Shown here piece by piece: positions 49,502 through 63,011 of a stretch of DNA of 64,000 bases (positions are counted from its first letter, which is position 1; each line of letters begins with the position of its first letter). Source of the stretch: CALFML01 sp044222245 (GTDB lineage: Bacteria; Myxococcota_A; Polyangia; Palsa-1104; JAEUJZ01). A program made the position numbers and the translations under genes. Location of the stretch: contig JBGANQ010000002.1 in assembly GCA_044222245.1 (NCBI GenBank), positions 173,840 through 237,839 of the forward strand, read 5' to 3'. The notes beneath the pieces were generated by a model that was not told the DNA's origin, searched no databases, and saw only the letters and a program-made list of their open reading frames with translations.

Positions 49502-50652
49502 CCCAGGCCCATCGCTTCGAGCTGGTCGTCCGAGAGGCCGAAGAAGTGGCCGGCCTCGTGGACCAGGGTGATGTGGATCTCGTTCTCGACGTCTTCGGTG
49601 CTGTAGGCCATGCGCTCGATGTTGCGCTGGAACAGGAAGATCGCGTCCAGGTGCGGCGTCCCGCCCAGGCTCGGCTTGTCGCCGTGCGGCACGCCGTTAA
49701 ACAGGCCCAGCACGCGCGGGTCGACGCCGTCTTTGACCAGCTCTTCCGAGGGGTAGTCGGTGGCGATCACCGGCACGTTGGCGATGAGCTTGCGCAGCGC
49801 CTCGGGCAGCTCGTCGATGGCGGTGCTGCACAGCTCGGCGAAGCGCTCGGCCGGCACGCCCCAGGGCGGCGGCTCCTCGCCGAGGTCGGCGACCCGGACC
49901 TTCTGAAAGCAGTCGATCATCGTCGCCCGATCGCCGTCCTCGCCGGCGCACAGGCCGATGCCGTGGATGGCGTCGGAGTTGTCGGCGTCGAGCATCAGCG
50001 CCCGCTTGAAGTGCTCGTGGGCGTCCTGGGTGTAGCCCAGGTCAAGCAGCAGCCGCGCCGCCCGCAGGTGGTAGCTCGGCTCGCCCAGGGCGATCTCGGG
50101 CAGCTCCTGCAGGGTCGAGTAGGCGGCCTGCTCGCGGCCGAGGTTGGACAGCGCCTCGGCCTTGAGCAAAAGGGCGTCGACGTACTCGTCCTCTTCCTCG
50201 GCCAGATCGAGCGCCCGCTCGCACAGCGCCAGCGCCTTCTCGAAGTCCTCGAGCTCCCAGATCTGCACCTCGGCGGCGCAGATGATCGGCTCGACGTACT
50301 CGGGGTCGATGTCCATGGCGCGCTCGTAGTAAGTGAGCGCTTTTTCCGGCTCGCCCTGCATGCCGTCGATCATGCCGAGCAGCACGTAGAGCTCTGGGGC
50401 GTCGCCGTCGGTGCGAAGCAGCGACAGGGCCAGGCTCTGGGCGCCGTCGAGGTCGCCGCGCTCCAGCAGGTTCCAGCAGCGATCGAGCTCGGCGTAGAAC
50501 TTCTCCACGCTGGAATTGCTGCCGCCGCCGGCCAGCGCGCCGCCCGCGGCCGGTGGACGGCCGCCCGGGTTATTAGAGGAAGGCGTCTGGCCGTTGCGGT
50601 GGCCGTTTGGCGGGTTGCCCGGGGACTGCCCCGAGCCTCGCGATTTTCCCAT
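49498..50652 (-). CDS. TPR protein with C-terminal zincin-like metallopeptidase domain
   Basis: A 384-residue protein. Residues 60-260 are made of tetratricopeptide-like repeats ('LLERGDLDGAQSLALSLLRTDGDAP', 'ALTYYERAMDIDPEYVEPI' and others). The last 110 residues are a zincin-like metallopeptidase domain with HEAGH (His365, Glu366, His369) near the C-terminus. The first 40 residues are Gly/Asn/Pro-rich. AGGAG lies before the ATG. Such small zincins are common and their targets are unknown; TPRs probably bring protein partners. Confidence 0.88.
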   Translation of the reverse strand: MGKSRGSGQSPGNPPNGHRNGQTPSSNNPGGRPPAAGGALAGGGSNSSVEKFYAELDRCWNLLERGDLDGAQSLALSLLRTDGDAPELYVLLGMIDGMQGEPEKALTYYERAMDIDPEYVEPIICAAEVQIWELEDFEKALALCERALDLAEEEDEYVDALLLKAEALSNLGREQAAYSTLQELPEIALGEPSYHLRAARLLLDLGYTQDAHEHFKRALMLDADNSDAIHGIGLCAGEDGDRATMIDCFQKVRVADLGEEPPPWGVPAERFAELCSTAIDELPEALRKLIANVPVIATDYPSEELVKDGVDPRVLGLFNGVPHGDKPSLGGTPHLDAIFLFQRNIERMAYSTEDVENEIHITLVHEAGHFFGLSDDQLEAMGLG

Positions 50653-50864
50653 CGTGGTCAGCTCCTAAAGCCTAAGCGGGTGCCATCATGCGCTTGCGTG
50701 CCGGGAAAAAAAACGATTTTGTCGAGCGATGCGGCAACGAGATACTTCTGGCGAGCTCTTGCTGGTCAAAGCGCCGCTGACGTGGAACAGTAGCTGAGTG
50801 CGCCGAGGACGATCTGGCTCGACCATTTGTATTCCATCTAACGAAAATAATGAGATGAATTACT

Positions 50865-50894
50865 TTGACATCGTCGAGAGCCGTCGAGTAAGCT
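50865..50894 (+). promoter_or_regulatory. Candidate sigma-70 type promoter for ihfA
   Basis: TTGACA at 50865-50870 matches the -35 box exactly; TAAGCT at 50889-50894 is a weak -10 box with an 18-base spacer. The flanking 50830-50870 is A+T-rich against a GC-rich background. It is 41 bases before the ATG of ihfA. Confidence 0.45.
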
Positions 50895-50934
50895 CGAGGA
50901 AGTATTACTTATTGCAGGACAGGTGGGCACCCCG

Positions 50935-51231
50935 ATGGACAATCGCCGTACGATGACCAAGGCCGATATCATCGAGAATGTCTATGAACATGTGGGCGGC
51001 TTCTCGAAAAAGGACGCCGCGCAGATCGTCGAAGCCGTTTTTGATATCATCAAGAAGACCTTGGAGAGCGGTGAGAAGATCAAGCTCTCGGGGTTTGGCA
51101 ACTTCGTGGTGCGCGACAAGAACTCGCGCATCGGTCGCAACCCGCAGACCGGCGACGAGATCACCATCTCGGCGCGGCGGGTGCTGACCTTCAAGCCGAG
51201 CCAGGTGCTAAAAAACGCGCTGAACAGCTAG
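50935..51231 (+). CDS. ihfA: Integration host factor alpha subunit
   Basis: A 98-residue HU/IHF-family protein. 'KIKLSGFGNFVVRDKNSRIGRNPQTG' and 'ISARRVLTFKPSQVLKNAL' align with IhfA and carry the Pro-tipped arms (RNPQTG) that bend DNA. It acts as a dimer with IhfB or as a homodimer in nucleoid structure and sigma-54 promoter activation, which fits the sigma-54 activator genes nearby. ATG 50935 has GGTGGG at 8 bases; ATG 50953 would give an N-terminus closer to the E. coli protein. Confidence 0.95.
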   Translation: MDNRRTMTKADIIENVYEHVGGFSKKDAAQIVEAVFDIIKKTLESGEKIKLSGFGNFVVRDKNSRIGRNPQTGDEITISARRVLTFKPSQVLKNALNS

Positions 51232-51291
51232 CTGGGAGTCGGCAGGGGATGGGGCGGGGGCCCCTGACGACCGTGGACTTTCGCTTTTTTC

Positions 51292-52140
51292 ATGACCTCT
51301 GCCCATACATCCGACCGTTCGCCTCGCAGCAGGCAAGTCAGCGGCCCTCCCGCCGGAAGGCGGAAAGCGCCGACGGCAGTCGCGTCTGCCGGGGCTCAGG
51401 CCTTGTCCGCGGGTGAGCCGGCGCCGAGTCCTCCGGGCGAGCCGCCGCCGAGCGCGCAGCCGACGGCCGCGGCCACGCCTCCGCCTGCGCGAAGGCCCGC
51501 CGCGGCCAGGCCCGCCGCCAAAGCCAAGGCTGCGGTCCCAGCCAAGCCAAAAGCCAAGGCTGCGGTCCCAGCCAAGCCAAAAGCCAAGGCCGCCGCCCAA
51601 GCCAAGCCAAAAGCCCAAGCCAAGCCAAAAGCCCAAGCCAAGCCAAAAGCCCAAGCCAAGCCCGCAGTCGAAGCCAAGCCTGCAGTCGAAGCTACGCCAC
51701 CAGCCGGAGCCGAGTCTGCTCGGGTCGTCCCAGCTCCGTCGACTGCGGCGACCCCGCTGAGCGGCTATGCAGGTGCGAAGCCGACCGCCGAGGCTTCGCG
51801 CGGTCCTGCACCACCGCCCACCGCCAGCCAGCCTGCCGCGGCGGAAGGGCGAGTCGAACCAGCGAGTGCCCGACCGCGGCGCGGGCTCGGCTCCCTGGGC
51901 AAGCAGGCGTTCAGCCGCGCGGCGCCGGCGCTGCAGCTGCTGCCGCGTCTGCAGCGGCCGGCGTCGGTGGCGGCGGACTCGAAGAGCGAGCTCGGTAGCT
52001 TGAGCGCGCTGGCCAGCGCCGCGGTCGGAGCCCAAGGCCACGGCCTGAGCAGCGGTGCGCTCGCGCTGCTGCGCGAGGAGCTGCTCGCCCTGCTGGAGCT
52101 CACTGCGGAGCCGCCCGACCCGGCGTCCGAGCCCGGCTAG
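51292..52140 (+). CDS. Lys/Ala/Pro-rich histone H1-like repeat protein
   Basis: A protein of 282 residues with a disordered, Ala/Pro/Lys-rich body. Residues 77-145 are tandem repeats of the type Ala-Lys-Pro-Lys-Ala (KPKAKAA, KPKAQA), like the basic tails of histone H1 or of AlgP-type proteins that bind DNA. Nucleotide repeats: a 30-base unit twice at 51521-51580, and an 18-base unit GCCAAGCCAAAAGCCCAA three times at 51601-51654. The last 90 residues are helical with low charge. No ribosome binding site was seen at ATG 51292, so the start is not secure. It lies between ihfA and a sigma-54 activator, which suits a nucleoid role. Confidence 0.65.
   Translation: MTSAHTSDRSPRSRQVSGPPAGRRKAPTAVASAGAQALSAGEPAPSPPGEPPPSAQPTAAATPPPARRPAAARPAAKAKAAVPAKPKAKAAVPAKPKAKAAAQAKPKAQAKPKAQAKPKAQAKPAVEAKPAVEATPPAGAESARVVPAPSTAATPLSGYAGAKPTAEASRGPAPPPTASQPAAAEGRVEPASARPRRGLGSLGKQAFSRAAPALQLLPRLQRPASVAADSKSELGSLSALASAAVGAQGHGLSSGALALLREELLALLELTAEPPDPASEPG
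51521..51654. repeat. Tandem repeats in the H1-like gene
   Basis: A 30-base unit is present twice in a row (51521-51550 and 51551-51580), and an 18-base unit GCCAAGCCAAAAGCCCAA three times (51601-51618, 51619-51636, 51637-51654). Both keep the reading frame, so copy number can change without breaking the protein. Confidence 0.9.
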
Positions 52141-52207
52141 GCACCGCCGCTCGCGCCGGACGCGGCGGCGAGAAGCGGTGTCCGGCTTGTGTGCTATGGT
52201 CCGCCCC

Positions 52208-53608
<1,401 letters not shown>

Positions 53609-53670
53609 CGGCCGGGGCGCCGGGGCGCGGACGACGAGGCCTGCCGCGGTGCGCGAGCGCGCTGCAGGGC

Positions 53671-53793
53671 GACGACAGCCTTGGGCAACGGCGAGTCGCG
53701 GGCAACGGCGAGTCGCGGGCGACGACTAGCCTTGGGCGAGGGCTAGTCGTCGGCGACGGTCAGTCGCGGGCGACGGCTAGGCTTGGGCGAGGG

Positions 53794-53811
<18 letters not shown>
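53671..53811. repeat. Duplicated typA 3' end with palindrome
   Basis: A block of about 43 bases at 53767-53810, which includes the stop and last codons of typA, has a near-identical copy upstream at about 53716-53759; both end GGCTAGTCGTCGGCGACGG. Within copy one the arms CGACGACTAGCC (53720-53731) and GGCTAGTCGTCG (53741-53752) form a perfect 12-bp hairpin with a 9-base loop. More diverged units extend to 53671. The copy encodes the same terminal residues (Val-Ala-Asp-Asp) and stop, so it is a repeat of the gene end. Confidence 0.85.
53720..53752. terminator. Perfect 12-bp hairpin between two convergent genes
   Basis: Stem CGACGACTAGCC/GGCTAGTCGTCG, loop TTGGGCGAG. It lies between the FHA-sigma-54 gene stop (53608) and typA stop (53794), where both transcripts must end. 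No T-run, so bidirectional termination is inference. Confidence 0.5.
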
Positions 53812-55629
<1,818 letters not shown>

Positions 55630-55971
55630 TAGGGCACTTGACGGCGCGGCAAGGGTAGGGATTGGCACAGCACGGGCGGGCAGCTGCCAAAAAAGTGGGC
55701 GCAAGCGAGGCTCGGGCCCGCAAGCGAGACGCTAAAGTAGACGCCAAAGCGGCGGCCCTTGGGAAGAGAAAGTTGGCGACAAAGTTCGCGGCAAAGTCGG
55801 CGCGGCGGCCGAGCTTTGTCGACGCAGTCGACGTTTTTTGCCCGGGCCGCGCGAGGCCGACTCTGTGTTACGATCAAGATCTTGTCTCTCCTCCGGCGAG
55901 CTCCTATAGCACAGCCGCCGAGCCAGGTGGGAACGGTAACTTGGTGGACACTGAAAGAGGGTGATATCGCG

Positions 55972-56817
55972 ATGAGCGCAGGCGAGTCAGATCCCGAGGC
56001 AGCGGCAAAAAAAGTCGACGACCAGGCCGGGGCAAAGCCCGGCGACAAGACCGGTGACAAGACCCTGGGGGAGGTGCCCGGTGAGACCATCGAGACCGCG
56101 GTCGACCCCGATGGCAAGGCGCTGGTCCTGCGTCGCGCCGCCGGCGGCTTTGAGATCTTAAGCGACGGCCGGGTGGTGATGCAGAGCGCGCTGCGGCGCT
56201 CGGAGCGCGAGCTGTTCAACCTGGCCATGGTGCCTTTACGCGACCGCCACGATATCACGGTCCTTCTCGCGGGGCTCGGCATGGGGCACCTTCTGGCGTC
56301 GGTGCTGGAGAGCCCGCGGGTGGTCCGCGTGGACGTGGTCGAGCACTGCCCGGCGATCATCGAGTGGAACCGCACCCACCTGTCGACCCTGCACCGCGAG
56401 CCGCCGCTGGCCGACTCGCGGGTGCACGTCCACCCGATGGGGCTCGCCGCGTACCTGCGGGCGATGCGCTACGGCACCCTGCCCGAGGTCAAGCTCGACA
56501 GCGGCGGCTACCTGGCGCTCTTGCTCGACCTCGATCAGGGCCCGAGCGAGCTGTCGCGGCCGCGCAATGCGGATCTGTATACAGAAGATGGGCTGGCCGA
56601 TCTGGAAGAAGGGCTGCGGCCGGGCGGGGTGCTGACGCTGTGGGCGGCGCAGCGCGAGCCGGAGCTGCTCGGGCGGCTCACCGGCCGCTTCCAGAACCTC
56701 GCCGAGATCGCAGTTCCTGTCGACGTGCCCGGTCACCCGGGCCTGGACTACATCTATCGCGGGCGCAAGCGCGCCCCCGCCGCCGGCAGCCGCAGCGCCA
56801 CCCGCGCCCAGGCCTAG
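55972..56817 (+). CDS. Spermidine synthase-like SAM-dependent protein
   Basis: A 281-residue protein with the Rossmann methyltransferase fold of spermidine synthase: glycine motif 'LLAGLGMGHLLA', acidic strand 'VDVVEHCPAIIEWNR' and later 'LLLDLDQGP'. The gatekeeping motif of true aminopropyl transferases is not clearly kept, so polyamine synthesis is not certain. The first 45 residues are charged and disordered. AGAGGG lies 9 bases before ATG 55972. It is divergent from typA with a 340-base gap. Confidence 0.8.
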   Translation: MSAGESDPEAAAKKVDDQAGAKPGDKTGDKTLGEVPGETIETAVDPDGKALVLRRAAGGFEILSDGRVVMQSALRRSERELFNLAMVPLRDRHDITVLLAGLGMGHLLASVLESPRVVRVDVVEHCPAIIEWNRTHLSTLHREPPLADSRVHVHPMGLAAYLRAMRYGTLPEVKLDSGGYLALLLDLDQGPSELSRPRNADLYTEDGLADLEEGLRPGGVLTLWAAQREPELLGRLTGRFQNLAEIAVPVDVPGHPGLDYIYRGRKRAPAAGSRSATRAQA

Positions 56818-57368
56818 GCTGCTCAAGCTGGCCGCTGCCGCTGCACCCGGGCGCCCGCTCGGGGCGGCGGAACTTTTGCTGCGCGCCGGACTCTAACCCT
56901 GCAGCTTGTCTCGCCAAACCCCAGCGCTGCCTTGGCCGACTGCCGCATCAAGCGGTGACCGCGCGATGCCGGTCAGTTACCAGTGGTTGCCGATCGGTAC
57001 CGATCGTTGCCGAGCGGTTGCCAATCGTTGCCGAGCGGTTGCCAATCAGTGCCGATCGGCTGCGGTGCCAATTGCTGCCGATCGGGGTTCGCTTGGGCGC
57101 TGCGATCCGGCCTCCGAGCGCTTCACGGGCGCCCGCTGCGGCGGCCGGCGATGTCAGCTCGGGTGGCGCGCGGTCCTACCCGCGGCGACCTTGTAGGTGG
57201 GCGTAGGTTCGCGGCGTCACCGTCGGGGAAGTCGCTGGCCTGATCATCTGAAGACGCTGTCAGAAATTTTTTACCGCGCAAATAAAAAGTTTGGAACCCA
57301 ACCAATAAAAAGATGTCCGAAACTGTGACTGGCTCCAAAAAAAGAGAGCCCGCCACACGGAGGACGTT
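56818..57368. other. Gene-free region with iteron-like repeats upstream of gltG
   Basis: A 551-base intergenic stretch. It contains a perfect 16-base palindrome CGATCGGTACCGATCG (56991-57006), a 21-base direct repeat (57005-57025 and 57026-57046), and three copies of TGCCGATCGG. An A+T-rich stretch (57250-57350) leads to a GGAGG site before gltG. No gene could be supported. Confidence 0.75.
56980..57090. repeat. Repeat cluster with palindrome and direct repeats
   Basis: Palindrome CGATCGGTACCGATCG at 56991-57006, two exact 21-base repeats (57005-57025, 57026-57046), and TGCCGATCGG three times in about 90 bases. The cluster sits 280-390 bases upstream of the gltG start. A protein-binding array or a short mobile repeat are the two simplest readings. 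Confidence 0.75.
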
Positions 57369-59675
57369 ATGGCTAGCGGAGTCGCCATCCCGATTACGAT
57401 TCAGGTCTTCAAGGGCAGCACCCTGCTCAAGACGGAGAAGCTGAATCAAGAGACCATCAAGATTGGAAAGCTGTCGTCGTCGCACCTGCAGCTGGAGGAC
57501 GAGTCGGTGAGCCGCATGCACGCGGTCATCGAGGTCTCGCCCACCAAAGAGGTGTCGGTCGTCGACCTCGGCTCGACCAAGGGCACGTTCGTCAACGGCG
57601 CCAAGATCACCAAGCACAAGCTCGGCTCGGGTGATGAGGTGCGCATCGGCGATGTCCGCCTGGTCGTCACCTTCGAAGCCGGCGCCGAGGAGGAGGCCGA
57701 GGAGATCCAGCCCGAGCCGACGATGCAGGCCGACGCCTCGGAGATGCCGCTGGTCGAGGCCCCCAAGCCCGCCGCGCCGCCGCCGATGGCCGCCGCCCCG
57801 CGGCCGTTCGTGCCGCCGGTGGTGCCCTCGCCGTTCGGCGCCCCGGCGATGCCGCCGCCGATGGCGCAGCAGCAGCACGCTGCCCCGGCCGCGTTCCAGA
57901 TCCCGCCCGCCTACGGCCCCAAGGCCTACGTCCCGGTGGTCCCGGTGCACGTCGCCGAGCAGGTCGAGGTGCGCGACGGCGCCCGCGCGGTCGAGGTGTC
58001 GGCGATCTTTGAAGAGGCGGTCATCGAAGTCCGCCACTTCGACGATCCCGCCGGCGGCCAGATGACCAGCGCGACCAAGGGCATCCTCGGCGTCGGCGCC
58101 GGTGCCCTGGTGGCGTTCTTCCTCATGTTCGTCGTCAACTTCGTCCAGGTCGCCCGCGAGAAGGCCGAAGAGGAGCGCCTGGAGCGGGAGAACGCCGCGC
58201 TCGCCGCGCTCAACAAGAAGGAAAACCACGACAAGCCGGTGCACGAGCGCGAGAACCCGGCCAAGGACGCCCTGGCGTTCATTCTGCTCGGCGTCGGCCT
58301 GGCCGCGGTGTCGTACGGCCTGTCGCGGCGCAGCAACGAGATCAAGGAGAACGCGTTCACCGTCGGCCCCGACCCGACCGCGACCTATAAGGCGCCGGGC
58401 GAGGAGCTGCCGGTGGCCAAGTTTCCGCTCGTTACCTCGACCGGCACCGACTACGAGGTGATGTTCACCGCCAAGATGAGCGGCGACATGCAGCTCGGCG
58501 GCAAGAGCATCCAGCTGAGCGAGCTGGCCAGCTCCGGCCAGGCCAAGCCCTCGGGCAGCATCCCCGGCGCCTTCGCGATGACGGTGCCGCCCGACGCCCG
58601 CATCAACATGAAGCTCGGCGAGAGCGTGTTCAACATCAACTCGGTCGCTCGGCCGCGCGCCTACCCGGTGCCGCTGACCATCGACTGGGGGACGCAGTCG
58701 TATACCGGCGCGGTGTTCGCGACGATCGGCCTTCTGATGGCGCTGATGTTCTCGGTGCCGCCGGATCCGAAGTCGCTGTCGCTCGATGCGTTCATGAACG
58801 ATCAGCGCCTGGCCAAGTTCCTCGTCAAGCCCGAGGAGCAGAAGCCCGAGGAGATCCCCGACTGGCTCAAGAAGCAGAACCAGGAGCAGCAGAACTCCGG
58901 CGGCAAGCGCGCCAAGGAAGCTGAAGGCAAGATGGGCAAGAAGGACTCGACGGCGAAGAACAAGATCTTCGCCATCAAGGGTCCGCCGACCAACACCGAT
59001 ATCAAGCTCGCCAAGGAAGCGGCCAAGGACGCCGCGCTCAAGGCCGGCGTGCTCGGCATCCTGCGCAGCGGTCAGACGGGCGCCATGGCCTCGATCTTCG
59101 GCAAGGACTCGGCCCTGGGTCGCGACGCCCAGGACGCGATGGGCGGTCTGGTCGGCACCGAAGTGGGCGACGCCTACGGCGCCGGCGGCTTTGGTCTGGT
59201 CGGCTCGGGCCGCGGCGGTGGTGGCACCGGCGAAGGCACGATCGGCCTTGGCAACCTCGGCACGATCGGCCGCGGCTCGGGCGCGCCCGGCGGCGGTCAG
59301 TACGGCAGCAAGGTGGGTAACCTGAAGGGCCGCAAGGCCGGCGCGCCGGAAGTTGTGCCCGGCACCGCCGAGGTGCGCGGCTCGCTGGATAAGGAGCTTA
59401 TCCGCCGCATCATCCGCCGCCACATCAACGAAGTGAAGTTCTGCTACGAGCGCGAGCTGACCCGCAACGCCGACCTGCAGGGCCGCGTCATGGTCCAGTT
59501 CACCATCGGCGGCAACGGCGCCATCCTCGCCAGCATCGTGCAGTCCTCGACCCTGGGCAATCCCGGCGTCGAGCAGTGCATCGCCGGCGCGGTCCGCCGC
59601 TGGGAGTTCCCGCGGCCCCAGGGCGGTATCGTCGTCGTCACCTACCCGTTCGTCCTCAAGTCGGCCGGCGAGTAG
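57369..59675 (+). CDS. Gliding motility GltG/AgmX-like protein (FHA, transmembrane, TonB-like)
   Basis: A 768-residue protein that matches the layout of GltG/AgmX-type proteins of the myxobacterial gliding machinery. FHA domain at residues 9-100 ('LGSTKGTFVNG'), Pro-rich linker, three hydrophobic segments (238-260, 300-320, 447-463), a long charged region, and a C-terminal AgmX/PglI (TonB-like) domain at 665-768 ('RIIRRHINEVKFCYEREL' and 'VRRWEFPRPQGG'). It should link a cytoplasmic phosphothreonine signal to force transfer across the envelope. GGAGG precedes ATG. The gene stands alone here without other glt genes. Intrinsic terminator follows. Confidence 0.9.
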   Translation: MASGVAIPITIQVFKGSTLLKTEKLNQETIKIGKLSSSHLQLEDESVSRMHAVIEVSPTKEVSVVDLGSTKGTFVNGAKITKHKLGSGDEVRIGDVRLVVTFEAGAEEEAEEIQPEPTMQADASEMPLVEAPKPAAPPPMAAAPRPFVPPVVPSPFGAPAMPPPMAQQQHAAPAAFQIPPAYGPKAYVPVVPVHVAEQVEVRDGARAVEVSAIFEEAVIEVRHFDDPAGGQMTSATKGILGVGAGALVAFFLMFVVNFVQVAREKAEEERLERENAALAALNKKENHDKPVHERENPAKDALAFILLGVGLAAVSYGLSRRSNEIKENAFTVGPDPTATYKAPGEELPVAKFPLVTSTGTDYEVMFTAKMSGDMQLGGKSIQLSELASSGQAKPSGSIPGAFAMTVPPDARINMKLGESVFNINSVARPRAYPVPLTIDWGTQSYTGAVFATIGLLMALMFSVPPDPKSLSLDAFMNDQRLAKFLVKPEEQKPEEIPDWLKKQNQEQQNSGGKRAKEAEGKMGKKDSTAKNKIFAIKGPPTNTDIKLAKEAAKDAALKAGVLGILRSGQTGAMASIFGKDSALGRDAQDAMGGLVGTEVGDAYGAGGFGLVGSGRGGGGTGEGTIGLGNLGTIGRGSGAPGGGQYGSKVGNLKGRKAGAPEVVPGTAEVRGSLDKELIRRIIRRHINEVKFCYERELTRNADLQGRVMVQFTIGGNGAILASIVQSSTLGNPGVEQCIAGAVRRWEFPRPQGGIVVVTYPFVLKSAGE

Positions 59676-59684
59676 CCGGTCCCG

Positions 59685-59713
59685 CCCCGCGCCTCCCCGG
59701 CGCGGGGCCTTTT
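59685..59713 (+). terminator. Intrinsic terminator of gltG-like gene
   Basis: The 9-base arm CCCCGCGCC (59685-59693) pairs perfectly with GGCGCGGGG (59699-59707), loop 5 bases, then CCTTTT. It begins 10 bases after the stop codon. Confidence 0.88.
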
Positions 59714-59857
59714 GCACTAGCCTCCGTCCTCACGCAGCTCCGCCCCTCCGCCAAAGACCTCCGACCCGCCGCCTGACCGTCCTTGGGCTGCGGCGGCGCT
59801 TGCGCTGGCCGCGCGGCAGCCGGCAGCGATGTGGATAAGCTGTCTTGGGAGCGGTCT

Positions 59858-61549
59858 TTAGCGGTGCGGGCGGGCGCCCAGGTACTGCAGCAACAGCACT
59901 GCCAGCACCCCGACCACGACGCCCAGCACCACGGCCAGGATGACCCGGAACTGCGACGGCGACTGCGGCAGCAGGGTCTGCGTGGAGCGCGGCCGCTCGC
60001 CCGACACGGTGTCCATCGGATCCGAGCGCGGTCCAAAAGGCCCGGTGGACGAGTTGGACGACGGCGAGGGCGTCAGGCTGGACGGCCGGCCCTGCGACAG
60101 CGCCGAGCCCGGGCCGGGTCCGGTGATCGACAGCGGGCTCTTGCTCATCATGCTGGGCTGCGAAGCGGGCGGGAAGCTCGGCGGGGGAGGCAGCGGAGCC
60201 GGCGGGATGAGCGAGCTGCCTGAGGGCGCCGGGGTTGGCGGGAGCACCGGCGCCGGTCGCTGCTCGGCCGGGGTCGCGGGGCGCTGCAGGCTGCGCCCGG
60301 AGGGCCGCGGCGGCCCATCGGCGGGCCGCGGCGGCGGGCCCGCGCCCGGGCGTCCCTGCTGCTGCATCGCTTTGCGGGCGGCGGCGGCCATCGCCGGGTT
60401 TATGACCTGCAGCGGCATCGTCGCCCGCAGCGGCGGCTGCGTCGGCGGGATGGTGGTCGGGGTGCCGCCGGCCGACTTGCTGCTGGCCAGGCGCAGCGAC
60501 ATCGCGCTCGCCGCGCGCTCGGCGTCCAAGGCGGCGCGCGCCTCCTGCTTGCGCTCCTGCTGCAGCTTCTGCTGGAACAGCTCGCGCATGTAGCGCCCGA
60601 GCGCCTCGCTGCTGCCGTCCCAGCCGAGCTGCTCGATGCAGCCGAGCAGGGCGTCGTGAAACTCCTGCGCCGAGGCAAAGCGGTCGGCCGGGTCCATCGC
60701 CAGCGCCTTGAGCACGACCTCGTCAAGCTCCTTGGGCACCTCGGGTGTGTACAGGGTCATCGACGGCGCCGGCTCTTCGGTGACCGCGACCAGCGTCGCC
60801 AGATCGCTGGCCCGCTTGAACAGCCGCCGCCACGCCACCAGCTCCCATAACAGGATGCCCGCCGAGAACACGTCCGACCGCGCATCCAGGGCGCCGCTGC
60901 GCGTCTGCTCGGGCGACATGTACGCGTACTTGCCCTTGATCAGGCCGGCCTGCGTCTGCTCGTTGTTGTGAGCCTGGGTCGCCTTGGCGATGCCGAAGTC
61001 GATGACCTTGACCACCCCGTCGTAGGTGACCAGCACGTTCTGCGGCGAGATGTCGCGGTGGACTAGGCCGAGCGGCCGACCCTCCTCGTCGACCAGGGTG
61101 TGGGCGTAGTGCAGCCCGGCGAGCATGTCGATGATGATCCGGCACACGATCGGCAGCGGCGGCCGCTTGCCGACGACATCGGCCTGCTGGGCGATGCTGC
61201 GCAGGTCCTCGCCGGCGATGTACTCCATGGCGAGGTAGTAGGTGCCGTCGATCTCGCCCTGGTCGAAGATGTCGACGATGTTCTTGTGCTTCAGCCGAGC
61301 CGCGAGCCGCGCCTCGTTGAAGAACATGCGGACAAATTCCTTCTCGGCGCTGTGGTGGCTAAACAGGCGCTTGACGACCAGCGAGCCGCGCTTGTCGCTG
61401 GTGCTGGCGCCGGTGCCGCTCAGGCTGGCGGTGGCGCTGGCGGTGGCGCTGGCGCTCGCGCCGGGGCCCGGGCGGGCGAGAAAGATCTCGGCCATCCCGC
61501 CTTCAGCGATTTTACGCTCTAGTAGGTATTTACCGTAGGGGACAGACAC
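59858..61549 (-). CDS. Tail-anchored Ser/Thr protein kinase
   Basis: A 563-residue kinase: glycine loop 'AEGGMAEIF', Lys60, catalytic loop HRDISPQN (164-171, a common myxobacterial variant) and DFG (184-186), so likely active. An Ala/Ser/Thr repeat ('ASATASATAS') sits between strands 1 and 2. After the kinase domain come about 180 residues of Pro/Ser-rich, disordered linker and a single C-terminal transmembrane helix ('VILAVVLGVVVGVLAVLLL'), so the enzyme is anchored at its end. The GTG 61549 fits the usual kinase start better than TTG 61597. It converges with the FHA-bearing gltG-like gene. Confidence 0.93.
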   Translation of the reverse strand: MSVPYGKYLLERKIAEGGMAEIFLARPGPGASASATASATASLSGTGASTSDKRGSLVVKRLFSHHSAEKEFVRMFFNEARLAARLKHKNIVDIFDQGEIDGTYYLAMEYIAGEDLRSIAQQADVVGKRPPLPIVCRIIIDMLAGLHYAHTLVDEEGRPLGLVHRDISPQNVLVTYDGVVKVIDFGIAKATQAHNNEQTQAGLIKGKYAYMSPEQTRSGALDARSDVFSAGILLWELVAWRRLFKRASDLATLVAVTEEPAPSMTLYTPEVPKELDEVVLKALAMDPADRFASAQEFHDALLGCIEQLGWDGSSEALGRYMRELFQQKLQQERKQEARAALDAERAASAMSLRLASSKSAGGTPTTIPPTQPPLRATMPLQVINPAMAAAARKAMQQQGRPGAGPPPRPADGPPRPSGRSLQRPATPAEQRPAPVLPPTPAPSGSSLIPPAPLPPPPSFPPASQPSMMSKSPLSITGPGPGSALSQGRPSSLTPSPSSNSSTGPFGPRSDPMDTVSGERPRSTQTLLPQSPSQFRVILAVVLGVVVGVLAVLLLQYLGARPHR

Positions 61550-61808
61550 GAGAAGAAAATCTCTCGAATGGTACGACGCTTTCCCGTGCAGGGTCAATGC
61601 GGAAGCGGCTCCCAGGCTGCCCGCCCAGGTCCTAAGTCGCGCGGCGGACTGCCTTGGGGCAGGTCCTTGGGCTTAGGAGAGCTCGGCTAGTCTGGCTTGA
61701 GGCCTAGCGGGAAGGGCGCGGCCGGGGAGGTATTCGCAGACCGCTGTTTTAGATTCGGCCCGCGTCAATTAATATTTCCTACCCACTTGTGCAGCCTAGG
61801 AGTGCTTG

Positions 61809-63011
<1,203 letters not shown>

